A stretch of DNA of 64,000 nucleotides. It comes from JAPPLB01 sp965218555. GTDB taxonomy: Bacteria > Acidobacteriota > Terriglobia > Bryobacterales > UBA6623. Location of the stretch: the NCBI GenBank assembly GCA_965218555.1, contig OZ244625.1, forward strand, positions 4,712,001 through 4,776,000, in the 5' to 3' direction. Below the pieces are notes generated by a model, which was not told where the DNA came from, searched no databases, and saw nothing but the letters and a program-made list of their open reading frames with translations. Both the position numbers and the translations under genes were made by a program. This document shows positions 27,629 through 35,982 of this stretch, piece after piece (positions within the stretch are counted from its first letter, which is position 1; the number at the start of each line of letters is the position of its first letter).

Positions 27629-30109
27629 ATGGCTATGCACCAAGCCCGTGGGATGCGAGGCACATCCCGCCGGGGCAACACTCGTTTTCTATTCACGGTA
27701 GGCGTTTTCTTTTCGCTCACAGGCCTGTGGGCGGCCTGGGGACAAGAGGCTCTAGTTCTTAGGGGGATCGTCACCGATCCGTCGGGGGCGGTGATTGCAC
27801 AAGCAAAGGTTTCGATCTATGCCCGCGACGGAAGCTTTCAGCGCTCGACCTCAACAAATGAGCAGGGCAAATATCAGTTCGGCACGGTTGCCCCGGGCGA
27901 GTACATCGTGGAAGTGGCGGGGCCGGACTCATTTCGTGCTGTTTCGCGTTCAGTCGTTGTAGGCTCCGAAACCGAGCCATTCGACGTCAGCCTCCCGCTC
28001 GATCAGCTTCGCGAAGAAGTCATCATTACCGCCTCAACGACGCCGCTGACCGTCGAGCAGACGTCCAAAGCGCTCGATACGGTAGACCGGGCACAGATGG
28101 ATTCGCGTGTCGAGTACTCGCTGGCAGAGAGCCTGCGGCTGATCCCGGGCCTGCGTGTGCGGCGGCAACGGGGCCCAGGTGGCCTGACGGCAATTCAGAT
28201 CCGGGGAATGCGGGCCGAAGACACGGCGGTGCTGCTTGATGGCTTCCGGCTGCGCGACGGCGCTGATATTGGTGGCTCGGCGTCACCATTGCTCGATGAT
28301 CTGATGGTGGTGAGCACGGAGCGAGTGGAAGTGCTTCGTGGGAGTGGCTCGACGATATATGGTTCCGGATCGACCGGTGGAGTCGTTAACGTCGTCACGG
28401 ACAAAGGGGGCGGAAGGCTCCATGGCAAGATTCTGGGTGAAGGCGGAGGGCTTGGATTGGCGCGCGGCTTGGCCCGAATCGGTGGAGGAGCGCTCAATGA
28501 CAGATTGAACTTCAGCTCTGGAGTTACCCATCTGAACGTAACCGACGGGATTGACGGCCAGGATGCGTACCGTAACTCTGGCGCGCACGGATCGGTGCAG
28601 TACGTGCTGAACCCGTCGGCCAGCCTGAGTGGCCGCATTATGGCTTCGGACGGATTCCTGCAATTGAACGACAGCGGATTCATACCCTTTGAGGCCGCCG
28701 CAAACCTGCCGGCAACCGGCCTGCACCGAGCGATCCCTCTGCCGGTCGATCAACAACTCCTTCTGGAAAGAGGACAGCCTTTCCAGATCGGCAACTCGAC
28801 GTTCGTTGCTGACTTGAACGACCCGGACAACCGGCGTTCTTCGACGTTCTTCGCCGGTTCCGCGCAGTACACGCAGCAACTCGGTCCGCGAGGTTCGTTC
28901 CGCATCGGCTATCAGGGACTGAAGACGAACCGAAATTTCAGGGACGGGCCGGGAGGCATCCGGTTCGAACCGGTGTTCAACAATTCAAGCGCCTTCAATG
29001 CCCGTATCGATACGCTGCAAGTGCGGGCCGACTGGGAACAAGGCCGGCACCAACTCCTTTCTTTCGGATACGAGTTCGAGCGGGAGCTTTACGATTCGCC
29101 GTCGTCCAACGAAAACCCCGATCCGTCTCTGCAGGTGAATACGCGCATCAGGAGTGAGCAGCGGCACCAATCAGTTTTTGCCCAGGACCAATTCCGCTGG
29201 CTCGACAGCCGCTTGCAGATCTCGCTCGGCGGGCGTATTGAAACTTTCGGTTTGTCTGAGCCGGCCTTCACGGGAGGTGCATCACCGTACGCCGGCTTCG
29301 AACTGAACGCGCCGAAGGCCGCCTACACCGGAGACACGGCGGTCTCCTACCACTTCTCGGAATCGGGAACCAAAGTGCGAGCGCACGCCGGCAACGCGTA
29401 CAAAGCTCCGTCTCTGTATCAGCGGTTCGGGTCTTCATTTTTTTTCGGGTCCTTCAGTCCCTTCGGCGACCCGCGACTCAGCCCTGAACGGACGGTGGCG
29501 TTTGACGCTGGCTTGGATCAATCGCTCGCCGGAAACCGGGCCCGCTTTAGCGCCACCTACTTCTACATGCGGCTGCGAGAGGTCATCGTCTTCGACTTCA
29601 CGGGCGGCATCAATCCGGCGACCGATCCGTTTGGCCGCTTCGGTGGATATCGCAATACGGGCGGCGGACTAACGCGGGGAGCGGAAGTGAGTCTGTCGGT
29701 CGCACCGTCGAGCGGGACTGACCTGCGAGCTTCCTACACCTACACGAACGCCGACGAGGCGACTTCTTCGGTGGCGACGGGCGATTTCTTCAAGAGGTTC
29801 TTTGTCTCCGACCACATGTTTACGTTGAACGTACTGCAAAGGTTCGGCCAGCGGGTTGATGTCGCGTTCGACATCTTCGCGGCATCGGAGTTCCCTGCCC
29901 CTTTCTTTACGTCCATTGGTACGCGGGCTTTTCTCTTTGAGGGCCCCATGAAAGCGGATGTGACGGCGAGTTACAAGTGGCCGCTTACGGACCGCAGGAG
30001 TTTGAGAGTCTTCGGCAAGATCGAAAACGTCCTTGACCGGGAGTACTTCGAAAGCGGTTTCCGTTCAGCGGGGATTTGGGCCACTGTGGGTCTGACGTTC
30101 GAGCTCTAG
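27629..30109 (+). CDS. TonB-dependent outer-membrane receptor, probably for cobalamin/corrinoids
   Basis: An 826-residue receptor. After the signal peptide comes a carboxypeptidase-regulatory-like beta-sandwich (LRGIVTDPSGAVIAQAKVSIYA) often seen in acidobacterial receptors. The plug domain follows (SLAESLRLIPGLRVRRQ, IQIRGMRAEDTAVLLDG, VEVLRGSGSTIYGSGSTGGVVNVVT), then a 22-strand barrel ending in an aromatic-type terminal strand (WATVGLTFEL). B12 control by the riboswitch upstream is the main evidence that it imports corrinoids, like BtuB. The length is larger than BtuB because of the extra N-terminal domain. Confidence 0.92.
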   Translation: MAMHQARGMRGTSRRGNTRFLFTVGVFFSLTGLWAAWGQEALVLRGIVTDPSGAVIAQAKVSIYARDGSFQRSTSTNEQGKYQFGTVAPGEYIVEVAGPDSFRAVSRSVVVGSETEPFDVSLPLDQLREEVIITASTTPLTVEQTSKALDTVDRAQMDSRVEYSLAESLRLIPGLRVRRQRGPGGLTAIQIRGMRAEDTAVLLDGFRLRDGADIGGSASPLLDDLMVVSTERVEVLRGSGSTIYGSGSTGGVVNVVTDKGGGRLHGKILGEGGGLGLARGLARIGGGALNDRLNFSSGVTHLNVTDGIDGQDAYRNSGAHGSVQYVLNPSASLSGRIMASDGFLQLNDSGFIPFEAAANLPATGLHRAIPLPVDQQLLLERGQPFQIGNSTFVADLNDPDNRRSSTFFAGSAQYTQQLGPRGSFRIGYQGLKTNRNFRDGPGGIRFEPVFNNSSAFNARIDTLQVRADWEQGRHQLLSFGYEFERELYDSPSSNENPDPSLQVNTRIRSEQRHQSVFAQDQFRWLDSRLQISLGGRIETFGLSEPAFTGGASPYAGFELNAPKAAYTGDTAVSYHFSESGTKVRAHAGNAYKAPSLYQRFGSSFFFGSFSPFGDPRLSPERTVAFDAGLDQSLAGNRARFSATYFYMRLREVIVFDFTGGINPATDPFGRFGGYRNTGGGLTRGAEVSLSVAPSSGTDLRASYTYTNADEATSSVATGDFFKRFFVSDHMFTLNVLQRFGQRVDVAFDIFAASEFPAPFFTSIGTRAFLFEGPMKADVTASYKWPLTDRRSLRVFGKIENVLDREYFESGFRSAGIWATVGLTFEL

Positions 30110-30327
30110 CCAGCACGTCGGCATCGATGATGCCGGACGAACCCTTCGGGGCAGTGGACACTCCATGGCGCACCCCCAAGCGTCGCTCCGCGCCTGTGCT
30201 GAGGGAGTGCACACTCACGGACCGATTTGAGAGGGGAAGTTCCGTTTTGGGGGCCTCGCGGACTGCGTGACGCCCACGCTACACTGATCGAGTTGCTTGC
30301 GGTTCATTACGTGGGAGGAGACGGAGC

Positions 30328-31233
30328 ATGGGATGGAAAAGGTTAGCAATCCTGGCAGTGGCCACTGTTTTGGCTTTCATCGGTTGTTCGCCGGCTGAGG
30401 AAGCGGAAAGCGATGCAGAATCCAAGCTGGCAAGTTCTCCGACTGTCAACGAATTGAAGCAAGCCCTCACGTTCCACGCGTCGTTCGACGAAGGGCCGGA
30501 CGCGGCTTTCGCAAAGGGAGACCGCCGCATCTACACAGCGCCGAGCTATGACGAGCAAGACAAAGCTCTGCCGGGCATCGGCAATCCGGATGTTGAGATC
30601 GTCGAAGGCGGCCGTTTCGGCTATGCCCTCAAGTTCAACAAAAAGAATGTTCACGCGATCTTCTATCGCGGAGCCGACAACGTGGGCTTTAGCGAAAGCA
30701 ACTGGACCGGGTCGGTTTCGTTCTGGCTCAACCTGAATCCCGACGAGGATCTGGAACCGGGTTACTGCGACCCGATTCAGATTACCGATTCGGCCTACAA
30801 CGACAGCGCGGTTTGGGTGGACTTTACGAGGGACGATACGCCGCGGCACTTCCGGTTAGGGGTTTTCGGTGATCTGAAGGCGTGGAACCCCGAAGAACTC
30901 CCACCGAACGACAACCCCGATTTCCTCAACCGTTTGGTCGTGGTCTCACAGCATCCCTTTGAGCGAGGCAAGTGGACGCATGTGGTAGCTACCTATTCCG
31001 GCCTTGGAACCGGTGCAGGCGTCGCGAAGCTGTACCTCGACGGGCAGTTGCAGGGTGCATCCGAAGGCATTGACGAGCTTTTCACGTGGGATATGCAGAA
31101 GGCGGCTTTTCGGATTGGAATGAATTACGTGGGCCTGTTCGATGAAGCGGCGCTGTTCGACCGTGCTCTTTCGCAAGAAGAAGTGACGGCTCTACACAAG
31201 TTGGAAGACGGTATCGTAGCGCTACACCCCTAG
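30328..31233 (+). CDS. LamG/concanavalin-like lectin-domain lipoprotein
   Basis: A 301-residue protein with a lipoprotein signal (ATVLAFIGCS, lipobox Cys about 21). The rest is a jelly-roll LamG-like domain: LTFHASFDEGPDA at the start, a WTGSVSFWLNLNP strand, GKWTHVVATYSG, and VAKLYLDGQLQGA leading to NYVGLFDEAALFDRALSQEEV. These recur in the laminin-G-3/concanavalin family of surface glycan-binding proteins. It probably sits on the outer face of a membrane and binds polysaccharide. No catalytic residues are evident. Confidence 0.8.
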   Translation: MGWKRLAILAVATVLAFIGCSPAEEAESDAESKLASSPTVNELKQALTFHASFDEGPDAAFAKGDRRIYTAPSYDEQDKALPGIGNPDVEIVEGGRFGYALKFNKKNVHAIFYRGADNVGFSESNWTGSVSFWLNLNPDEDLEPGYCDPIQITDSAYNDSAVWVDFTRDDTPRHFRLGVFGDLKAWNPEELPPNDNPDFLNRLVVVSQHPFERGKWTHVVATYSGLGTGAGVAKLYLDGQLQGASEGIDELFTWDMQKAAFRIGMNYVGLFDEAALFDRALSQEEVTALHKLEDGIVALHP

Positions 31234-31339
31234 CGGCGTTTGGTAGAAACGTGCGTGGGTGATAGTCACTGCAGGACAGCACGGTACTAGGAACGGGCAT
31301 TCAACTCGACCACAGCAATCAACAGGAGGAATTACAATT

Positions 31340-31507
31340 TTGGCACTGCAGGAAAAGCGTTTCAAACACGTCATCATTTGTGATTGCGGCGCAAAGATCG
31401 AGATGGTCGCCGTAACCCGTTACGAGGAAGGTGGTTTCGGCAAAACCGAGCAGTCGATCGAGAGCGAAGAGTTCTGGCAGCACATGTTGCATTGCGTCGG
31501 GGAGTAG
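31340..31507 (+). CDS. Small conserved-looking protein of unknown function
   Basis: A 55-residue protein, started at TTG 31340 because an AGGAGGA site at 31324-31330 lies nine bases upstream; a frame extending to 31259 has no such signal. It begins MALQEKRFKHVIICDCGAKI and ends in HMLHCVGE. A CDCG pair and a late Cys could form a zinc knuckle. It is acidic and lies in a same-strand run with the LamG and MOSC genes. I do not recognise the family. Confidence 0.5.
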   Translation: MALQEKRFKHVIICDCGAKIEMVAVTRYEEGGFGKTEQSIESEEFWQHMLHCVGE

Positions 31508-31580
31508 CTTGGAATGGTCCTGACCATCAAAAAAGCAGCGGAGTTACGGTCCGCATCGAGTTCTTTGTTTCTCTAAAACC

Positions 31581-32048
31581 ATGGGGCAAGTCGTTGGAAT
31601 CTATCTGAGGCCTTCAGCACACACGCCGGTTCGCTCGGTCGACTCTGCGGAAGCCATTGTTGGGCAGGGACTGGAAGGCGACCACGGTGGCGGTGGAAAT
31701 CGCCAAGTGACCCTTATCGAACAGGAGAAGTGGCGTGCTGCTTGCCATGAGCTTGGGCGCGAACTGAGCGCCGGAACGCGTCGGGCGAACGTGGTCGTGG
31801 AAGGCCTTTCGCTCTCACAGGCCATCGGAGGTCGGTTGCGTTTGGGCGACGTGATGATCCATGTGAGAGGAGAGACACGGCCCTGCCGATTGATGGAAGA
31901 CACGGCGGCCGGCCTGCAAAACGCGCTTTCTCCGGACTGCCGAGGGGGCGTCTACGGAAAGGTTGTCGAAGGTGGAGTCGTCTCCATCGGAACAGTGGTC
32001 GAACTTGTGGAGATTGGGGAGGAAGAACCATGCGAAAGCCGGCTCTAG
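31581..32048 (+). CDS. MOSC-domain protein
   Basis: A 155-residue stand-alone MOSC domain. Typical features are GLEGDHGGGGNRQVTLIE near the start, the RRANVVVEGL segment, and the sulfur-handling cysteine in ETRPCRLME. MOSC proteins bind and pass sulfur for metal-sulfur cofactors, especially molybdenum cofactor; related forms (YiiM) detoxify N-hydroxylated bases. The stop overlaps the start of the following lipoprotein gene by 19 bases. No molybdenum enzyme is visible in this window. Confidence 0.88.
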   Translation: MGQVVGIYLRPSAHTPVRSVDSAEAIVGQGLEGDHGGGGNRQVTLIEQEKWRAACHELGRELSAGTRRANVVVEGLSLSQAIGGRLRLGDVMIHVRGETRPCRLMEDTAAGLQNALSPDCRGGVYGKVVEGGVVSIGTVVELVEIGEEEPCESRL

Positions 32049-32506
32049 CCGCTTTGGCCGTCTTGCTGGCGTCCTGCGACATCCCAAGCGACGCACCGAA
32101 GGAACCACAGGTGGCAAAGGCGCCGCCTCCCATTCAGAAGCCGCGCGATGAGACACGGCGTTTCCCCTCGCAAGATCGCATCCGTGTCGAAATCATCGAC
32201 GATCAGATACTGGGGAAAGAGTTCCTGCCGGGGGGCAACCTGGCCTTTTATGAGCGCAACGGCAAGAAGTGGCGACAGTTTCTCGTGCAAGCGGACTCAG
32301 CGACGGCGGCGGCATTGCTCCTGAATGAATACAGAGCAGCGATGGCAGACCCGAAATACCTGGCGCACATGGGCGGCTACTTCGGCAAGGACGGGAACGA
32401 CGATGTGCTTGTGATACAGAAGGGTCGCTGGGTTATGGGAATTGTGGGTTTGCCGGAGAAAGATGCGGACATGGTGGCGCGTGGATCTGCCGCATGGCTG
32501 GATTGA
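32030..32506 (+). CDS. Putative lipoprotein of unknown function
   Basis: A 158-residue protein with a lipobox (LAVLLASCDIPS, Cys about 16) and a proline-rich linker. A compact domain follows with VEIIDDQILGKEFLPGGNLAFYERNGKKWRQF-type beta strands and VLVIQKGRWVMGIVGL. No family is recognised. It overlaps the MOSC gene by 19 bases, so it is probably co-translated with it. The IS110 element begins within a few bases of its stop codon, leaving the gene intact. Confidence 0.6.
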   Translation: MRKPALAALAVLLASCDIPSDAPKEPQVAKAPPPIQKPRDETRRFPSQDRIRVEIIDDQILGKEFLPGGNLAFYERNGKKWRQFLVQADSATAAALLLNEYRAAMADPKYLAHMGGYFGKDGNDDVLVIQKGRWVMGIVGLPEKDADMVARGSAAWLD

Positions 32507-32555
32507 CACGGGCTTGTCTGTTAACGTCAGCACCCGGGCTCCTGGGAGAACCCGG

Positions 32556-32587
32556 CCCTTCAGCGCTCCCGCGGGAGCGCTGAAGGG
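32556..32587. repeat. Perfect 32-base palindrome in the IS110 left end
   Basis: Both halves of CCCTTCAGCGCTCCCG are exact reverse complements around the centre, giving a 16-pair cruciform or RNA hairpin with no loop. It lies in the non-coding left end of the IS110 element, where the bridge RNA is expected. Confidence 0.85.
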
Positions 32588-32719
32588 GGGCGCTGGTCGG
32601 GCCGTCACGGGCTTGGCCGTTCGGGGCCGTTTAGCAGTGTGGCCGCCACCGTCCTTCCCAACGTCCTGAATGCATACATGAGCATCATGGCTCGCATGAC
32701 AAGCACAGCAGAAGGGAAA

Positions 32720-33667
32720 ATGACCAACCATACCATCGGGATCGATATCTCGAAAGCCCACCTCGACGCCTACGCCGCGCCCGAGGGCAGGGCGGCCCGC
32801 TTCTGGAACGATGCGGCCGGCTTCCAGAAGCTGATCGGCTGGATCGGCCCCGAGGCCGAGCGCATCGCCTACGAGCCCAGCGGACCTTGGCACCGCGACT
32901 TCGAGGAGGCGCTGCTGAAGGCCGGTCTTCCGCTGTACGCGATCAATCCGTACCAGGTCCGGTGCTTCGCCAGATCGCAGCGACGCCGCGCCAAAACCGA
33001 CGCCGTCGACGCCCGCACGCTGGCGACGATGGCGGACGCAATCGTCGACCTGCGCCCAACCGCGGCAAAGTCCCACAGCGACCGCGACCTCGCCGAACTG
33101 CAACTCGTGCGCGACGCGCTGGTCGGCGACCGCACCGCCATCGGCAACCGCGGCAAGCACTTGCGCCATCCTCTGGCCATGCGCGTCAACCGCGAGCGGC
33201 TCGCCCAGAGCGAGCGCCAGCTGAAGCGTGTCGACGCCGAGATCCGGAAGCTCCTCGAGACCCGCGAGGATCTGAAGCGCCGGTTCGAGATCCTGACCTC
33301 GATCCCCGGAATCTCCAACATCACCGCCGCAGGACTCATCGTCCACATGTCCCAGCTCGGCACCCTCACCGGCCCTCGCGCCGCCAGCCTCGCTGGGCTG
33401 GCACCGCTGGCCCGCGAGTCCGAAGCCTGCAAGGGACGCAGCTTCATCCAGGGCGGCAGGGAAAAGGTACGGCGGTTGCTCTACATGCCCGCCGTCGCCG
33501 CCATCCGCTGCAACCCCCACCTCGGGAGGAAGTACACCGCGCTGCGCGACGCCGGCAAGCCGCCCATGGTCGCCATCACGGCCGTCATGAGGAAGCTCGT
33601 CGTCCTGCCCAACATCCTCGTCCAACAGGACCGCCTCTGGATCCCCGAACCGGCCACGGCCAACTGA
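32720..33667 (+). CDS. IS110-family transposase (DEDD recombinase)
   Basis: About 315 residues, started at 32720 (MTNHTIGIDISKAHLD); a longer frame from 32639 lies in the element's non-coding end. The RuvC-like DEDD catalytic residues are the Asp of GIDISKA, the Glu of AYEPSG and two Asps in KTDAVDARTLA. The C-terminal Tnp domain has the SIPGISNITAAGLI helix-hairpin-helix and a GLAPLARESEACKG segment with the serine nucleophile region. It appears complete. Confidence 0.93.
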   Translation: MTNHTIGIDISKAHLDAYAAPEGRAARFWNDAAGFQKLIGWIGPEAERIAYEPSGPWHRDFEEALLKAGLPLYAINPYQVRCFARSQRRRAKTDAVDARTLATMADAIVDLRPTAAKSHSDRDLAELQLVRDALVGDRTAIGNRGKHLRHPLAMRVNRERLAQSERQLKRVDAEIRKLLETREDLKRRFEILTSIPGISNITAAGLIVHMSQLGTLTGPRAASLAGLAPLARESEACKGRSFIQGGREKVRRLLYMPAVAAIRCNPHLGRKYTALRDAGKPPMVAITAVMRKLVVLPNILVQQDRLWIPEPATAN

Positions 33668-33771
33668 CATGCGCCGCCCCCCGCTCTTCGCACCACCCGC
33701 CGTCTTCAGAGCTTAAAACCGACCCTGGAGCGAAACCTTGACACATGGATACTGCTAGGTTCCGCTCGATC

Positions 33772-34548
33772 CTATCTCAGAACCCTTCTTTCGATCGATC
33801 GCGCCGTGCCAGTGTTTTCGTCCACTTCGATGATGGCGGATGAAAAGCGAACATCGCCGCGTGCCGGCTCAAAGCGTGCGGGGAGAGCACTGAGAAAACG
33901 GCCAATCGAGGCTTCCTTCTCCATGCCGATGACGGAGTTGTAAGGTCCCGTCATTCCGACGTCCGTCAGGCAGGCCGTACCTTGCGGCAGTACACGCTCG
34001 TCGGCCGTGGGCACATGGGTATGAGTGCCGACCACCGCTGCAACACGTCCGTCGAGGTACCACCCGAAGGCGATCTTCTCGCTTGTGACCTCGGCATGGA
34101 AATCAACGATGCGGACTTTCACATCCGGATCAATCGACTCTAACAGGGCGTCGGCCTTACGAAACGGGCAGTCGATGTAAGGCAAGTAGACTCGCCCTTG
34201 CAGATTCAGGACGGCGTAGCGGACTCCTCGCGCCGTCGTACCGACGTAGACGCCGTGACCGGCTGCTCCTGCGGGATAGTTCGCCGGCCGCAGAATGCGC
34301 GGCTCGGAATCGAGATAGCTGAAAATCTCGCGCTTATCCCACACGTGATTTCCGGTTGTGAGCACATCGACACCGGCCCAGAGCAATTCCTCTGCCAACG
34401 CAGGTGTGACCCCGAAGCCCGCAGCGCAGTTCTCACAGTTGGCGATGACGAGGTCGATGTCTTCTTGCTGAGCGAAGTCGGCGGTATGTTCCTTCACGAT
34501 ACGGCGACCGGGCTTGCCAACGATGTCGCCGATAAAGAGGATTTTCAT
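33772..34548 (-). CDS. ymdB: YmdB-family metallophosphoesterase
   Basis: About 258 residues, started at 34548 (MKILFIGDIVGKPGR). Metal-binding motifs of the calcineurin-like fold are GDIVG, NCEN, GNHVWD and VGTHTHVPTAD, with the DVGMTGPYNSVIG segment diagnostic of the YmdB/TIGR00282 family. These proteins act on 2-prime,3-prime-cyclic AMP and influence RNA decay and biofilm decisions in Bacillus. The cell-division gene zapA lies upstream on the same strand, a common neighbourhood that elsewhere also includes rny. Confidence 0.93.
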   Translation of the reverse strand: MKILFIGDIVGKPGRRIVKEHTADFAQQEDIDLVIANCENCAAGFGVTPALAEELLWAGVDVLTTGNHVWDKREIFSYLDSEPRILRPANYPAGAAGHGVYVGTTARGVRYAVLNLQGRVYLPYIDCPFRKADALLESIDPDVKVRIVDFHAEVTSEKIAFGWYLDGRVAAVVGTHTHVPTADERVLPQGTACLTDVGMTGPYNSVIGMEKEASIGRFLSALPARFEPARGDVRFSSAIIEVDENTGTARSIERRVLR

Positions 34549-34644
34549 GATGGGTGCGGAGCAATCCGCTGGCTGCGGAAGGCCGCTCTGAGCCATACCG
34601 GCCACGCACACCGCAGGACACGGCGCCTAGTCGGCTGAGTTGTA

Positions 34645-34950
34645 TTAGGGCGCTGCCTCTTCAGCCTTGTCAAGCTCGTCCAGGAGCGCGGTGATCCGCT
34701 CGCTCTTCGTCGCCATTCCCTGTTCAAGACCGACCAAGCTCTTCCGGACGGTGAGGTATTCATCCGCCAAGTGCAGCGCCGCGAGAACAGCCACTCGGAA
34801 GCGGTCGGGCGTGCGGACCTGAGATGCGATCAGATTCATCTTCTGGTCCACGATCTCGGCCGCCTCACGGGCTTGATCTTCGTCACCCCCACCCTGAATG
34901 TTATAGAACTGGCCAAAGATCCTTACTTCGGTGGTGCTATTGGCACTCAT
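34645..34950 (-). CDS. zapA: Cell division protein ZapA
   Basis: A 101-residue protein with the ZapA fold: an N-terminal strand region VRIFGQFYNI, the AAEIVDQKMNLIASQ segment, then RVAVLAALHLADEYLTVRKS and a long C-terminal coiled coil. ZapA bundles FtsZ filaments at the Z-ring. The coiled-coil gene just upstream and the ymdB gene downstream make a short operon-like run. The length agrees with the family. Confidence 0.88.
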   Translation of the reverse strand: MSANSTTEVRIFGQFYNIQGGGDEDQAREAAEIVDQKMNLIASQVRTPDRFRVAVLAALHLADEYLTVRKSLVGLEQGMATKSERITALLDELDKAEEAAP

Positions 34951-35002
34951 ACAAATTCTGCCCTAGAAAAGGGATTGCGAGCACGGCGAACGGATTTCGG
35001 AA

Positions 35003-35284
35003 CTAGGCTCCTAAAGCCTCTACCCGGCCAAGCAAAGTCTCGATGCGCTGCCGAACTTGGTCGCGTTCGGAGCTTAGCTCATCTACTTCACGCACCAGCC
35101 GCTGGATCTCGTCTTCCTTTTGAGCCAACTGACTTTTGGCTTCTGTTGCGTCTCGTTCAGCGTCCATATGTCGTTGACGAGCGCCCAGGAATTGCTCGAT
35201 TGCCCCCTTCAACCTGTTTTCCAACTGGTCCAGCACCGCCAGTCCCCTTGCAGCGGACTCCGGTACGAAGTCGTTTTGTTCCAT
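35003..35284 (-). CDS. ZapB-like coiled-coil protein
   Basis: About 93 residues starting MEQNDFVPESAARG. Almost the whole protein is a heptad-patterned coiled coil (LDQLENRLKGAIEQFLGAR, then AQKEDEIQRLVREVDELS). The position directly before zapA is where many bacteria encode ZapB, a Z-ring-to-chromosome linker. Sequence identity of coiled coils is weak, so this rests on context. An in-frame ATG at 35305 would add seven residues. Confidence 0.6.
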   Translation of the reverse strand: MEQNDFVPESAARGLAVLDQLENRLKGAIEQFLGARQRHMDAERDATEAKSQLAQKEDEIQRLVREVDELSSERDQVRQRIETLLGRVEALGA

Positions 35285-35982
35285 GTGAACCCTGAATCGC
35301 CTCATCTCTATCCTAGCGCACGAGGCAAATGACCGATTTGTTTGTACTTGCTTCCGAATCTATCCGTAAGGACACGCAAGCAGGAGTGCAGGGACGGAAT
35401 GACAGATCGAACGGTCTCGGGGAGAGGTCCGATAACGTGGGCCGAACACCGTAGAGAGCCGGAGGCAGCCGCATCGTCATGACGATACAGCCCGCACCGC
35501 GCGCCAGCCTCCCCAACTGTCCAGGGTATTGCATTCTGTCGGGATGGGAAACGCCCACCCGGCACAGGGGCACGATCGGTAACGGCTATCTTGGCAGCGA
35601 GGCCGACAGCTTTCGCCGCGGACATCTCGACGAGGTTCGACTTGTACGCCAACAGGTCAGAAAACCCTCGATACGAACCCACCTGCAAACAGTGCCACGG
35701 TCGTCCTGGTGCTTTCGGTTCACGTACCCTATTCCCGAACAAAACGAGCAACCTGGCCGTCAAAGGACTCCGGTTGATCCTTTGAGTACCGATACTTTGC
35801 TCGTGAGAAGCAACACCACCAACACCACTACCGTGAACGCTGACGGAACTGATGCGGCACACGGAAGTACGACTGACAGCGTTACCCGTCGTTCTCTGGC
35901 GATCTGCATGCGTGGAACAGAGTATAGGCTCGGTCGGTATAATAAGTTGCCGTCTTTTTTAACGAAACCGGACCTTTTTTCT
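35285..35982 (-). other. Divergent regulatory gap between the zap genes and thiI
   Basis: About 700 bases with no supportable gene; small frames here have no domain sense. On the minus strand near 35460-35400 there is a CTACGGTGTTCGG segment recalling the 5-prime part of 6S RNA, which often adjoins zapA. I cannot find the matching closing stem, so I do not call it. The T-rich tract just before 35983 may belong to the thiI promoter region. Confidence 0.4.

Larger units (their letters stand above)
32510..33737 (+). mobile_element. IS110-family insertion sequence (ends approximate)
   Basis: An IS110-type recombinase gene with a long left non-coding region (about 210 bases) and a short right one. 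The heptamer TTGACAC occurs at 32503-32509 and again at 33738-33744, which would place the element between two copies of its target. IS110 elements lack classical inverted repeats, so the ends are proposals. In this family the left non-coding region encodes the bridge RNA that pairs with donor and target DNA. Here it also holds a perfect 32-base palindrome. Confidence 0.65.

Noticed and set aside
35400..35490. Possible 6S RNA on the minus strand near zapA (CTACGGTGTTCGG)
   Set aside because: The 5-prime block is suggestive, but I found no complementary 3-prime strand to close the long 6S hairpin.
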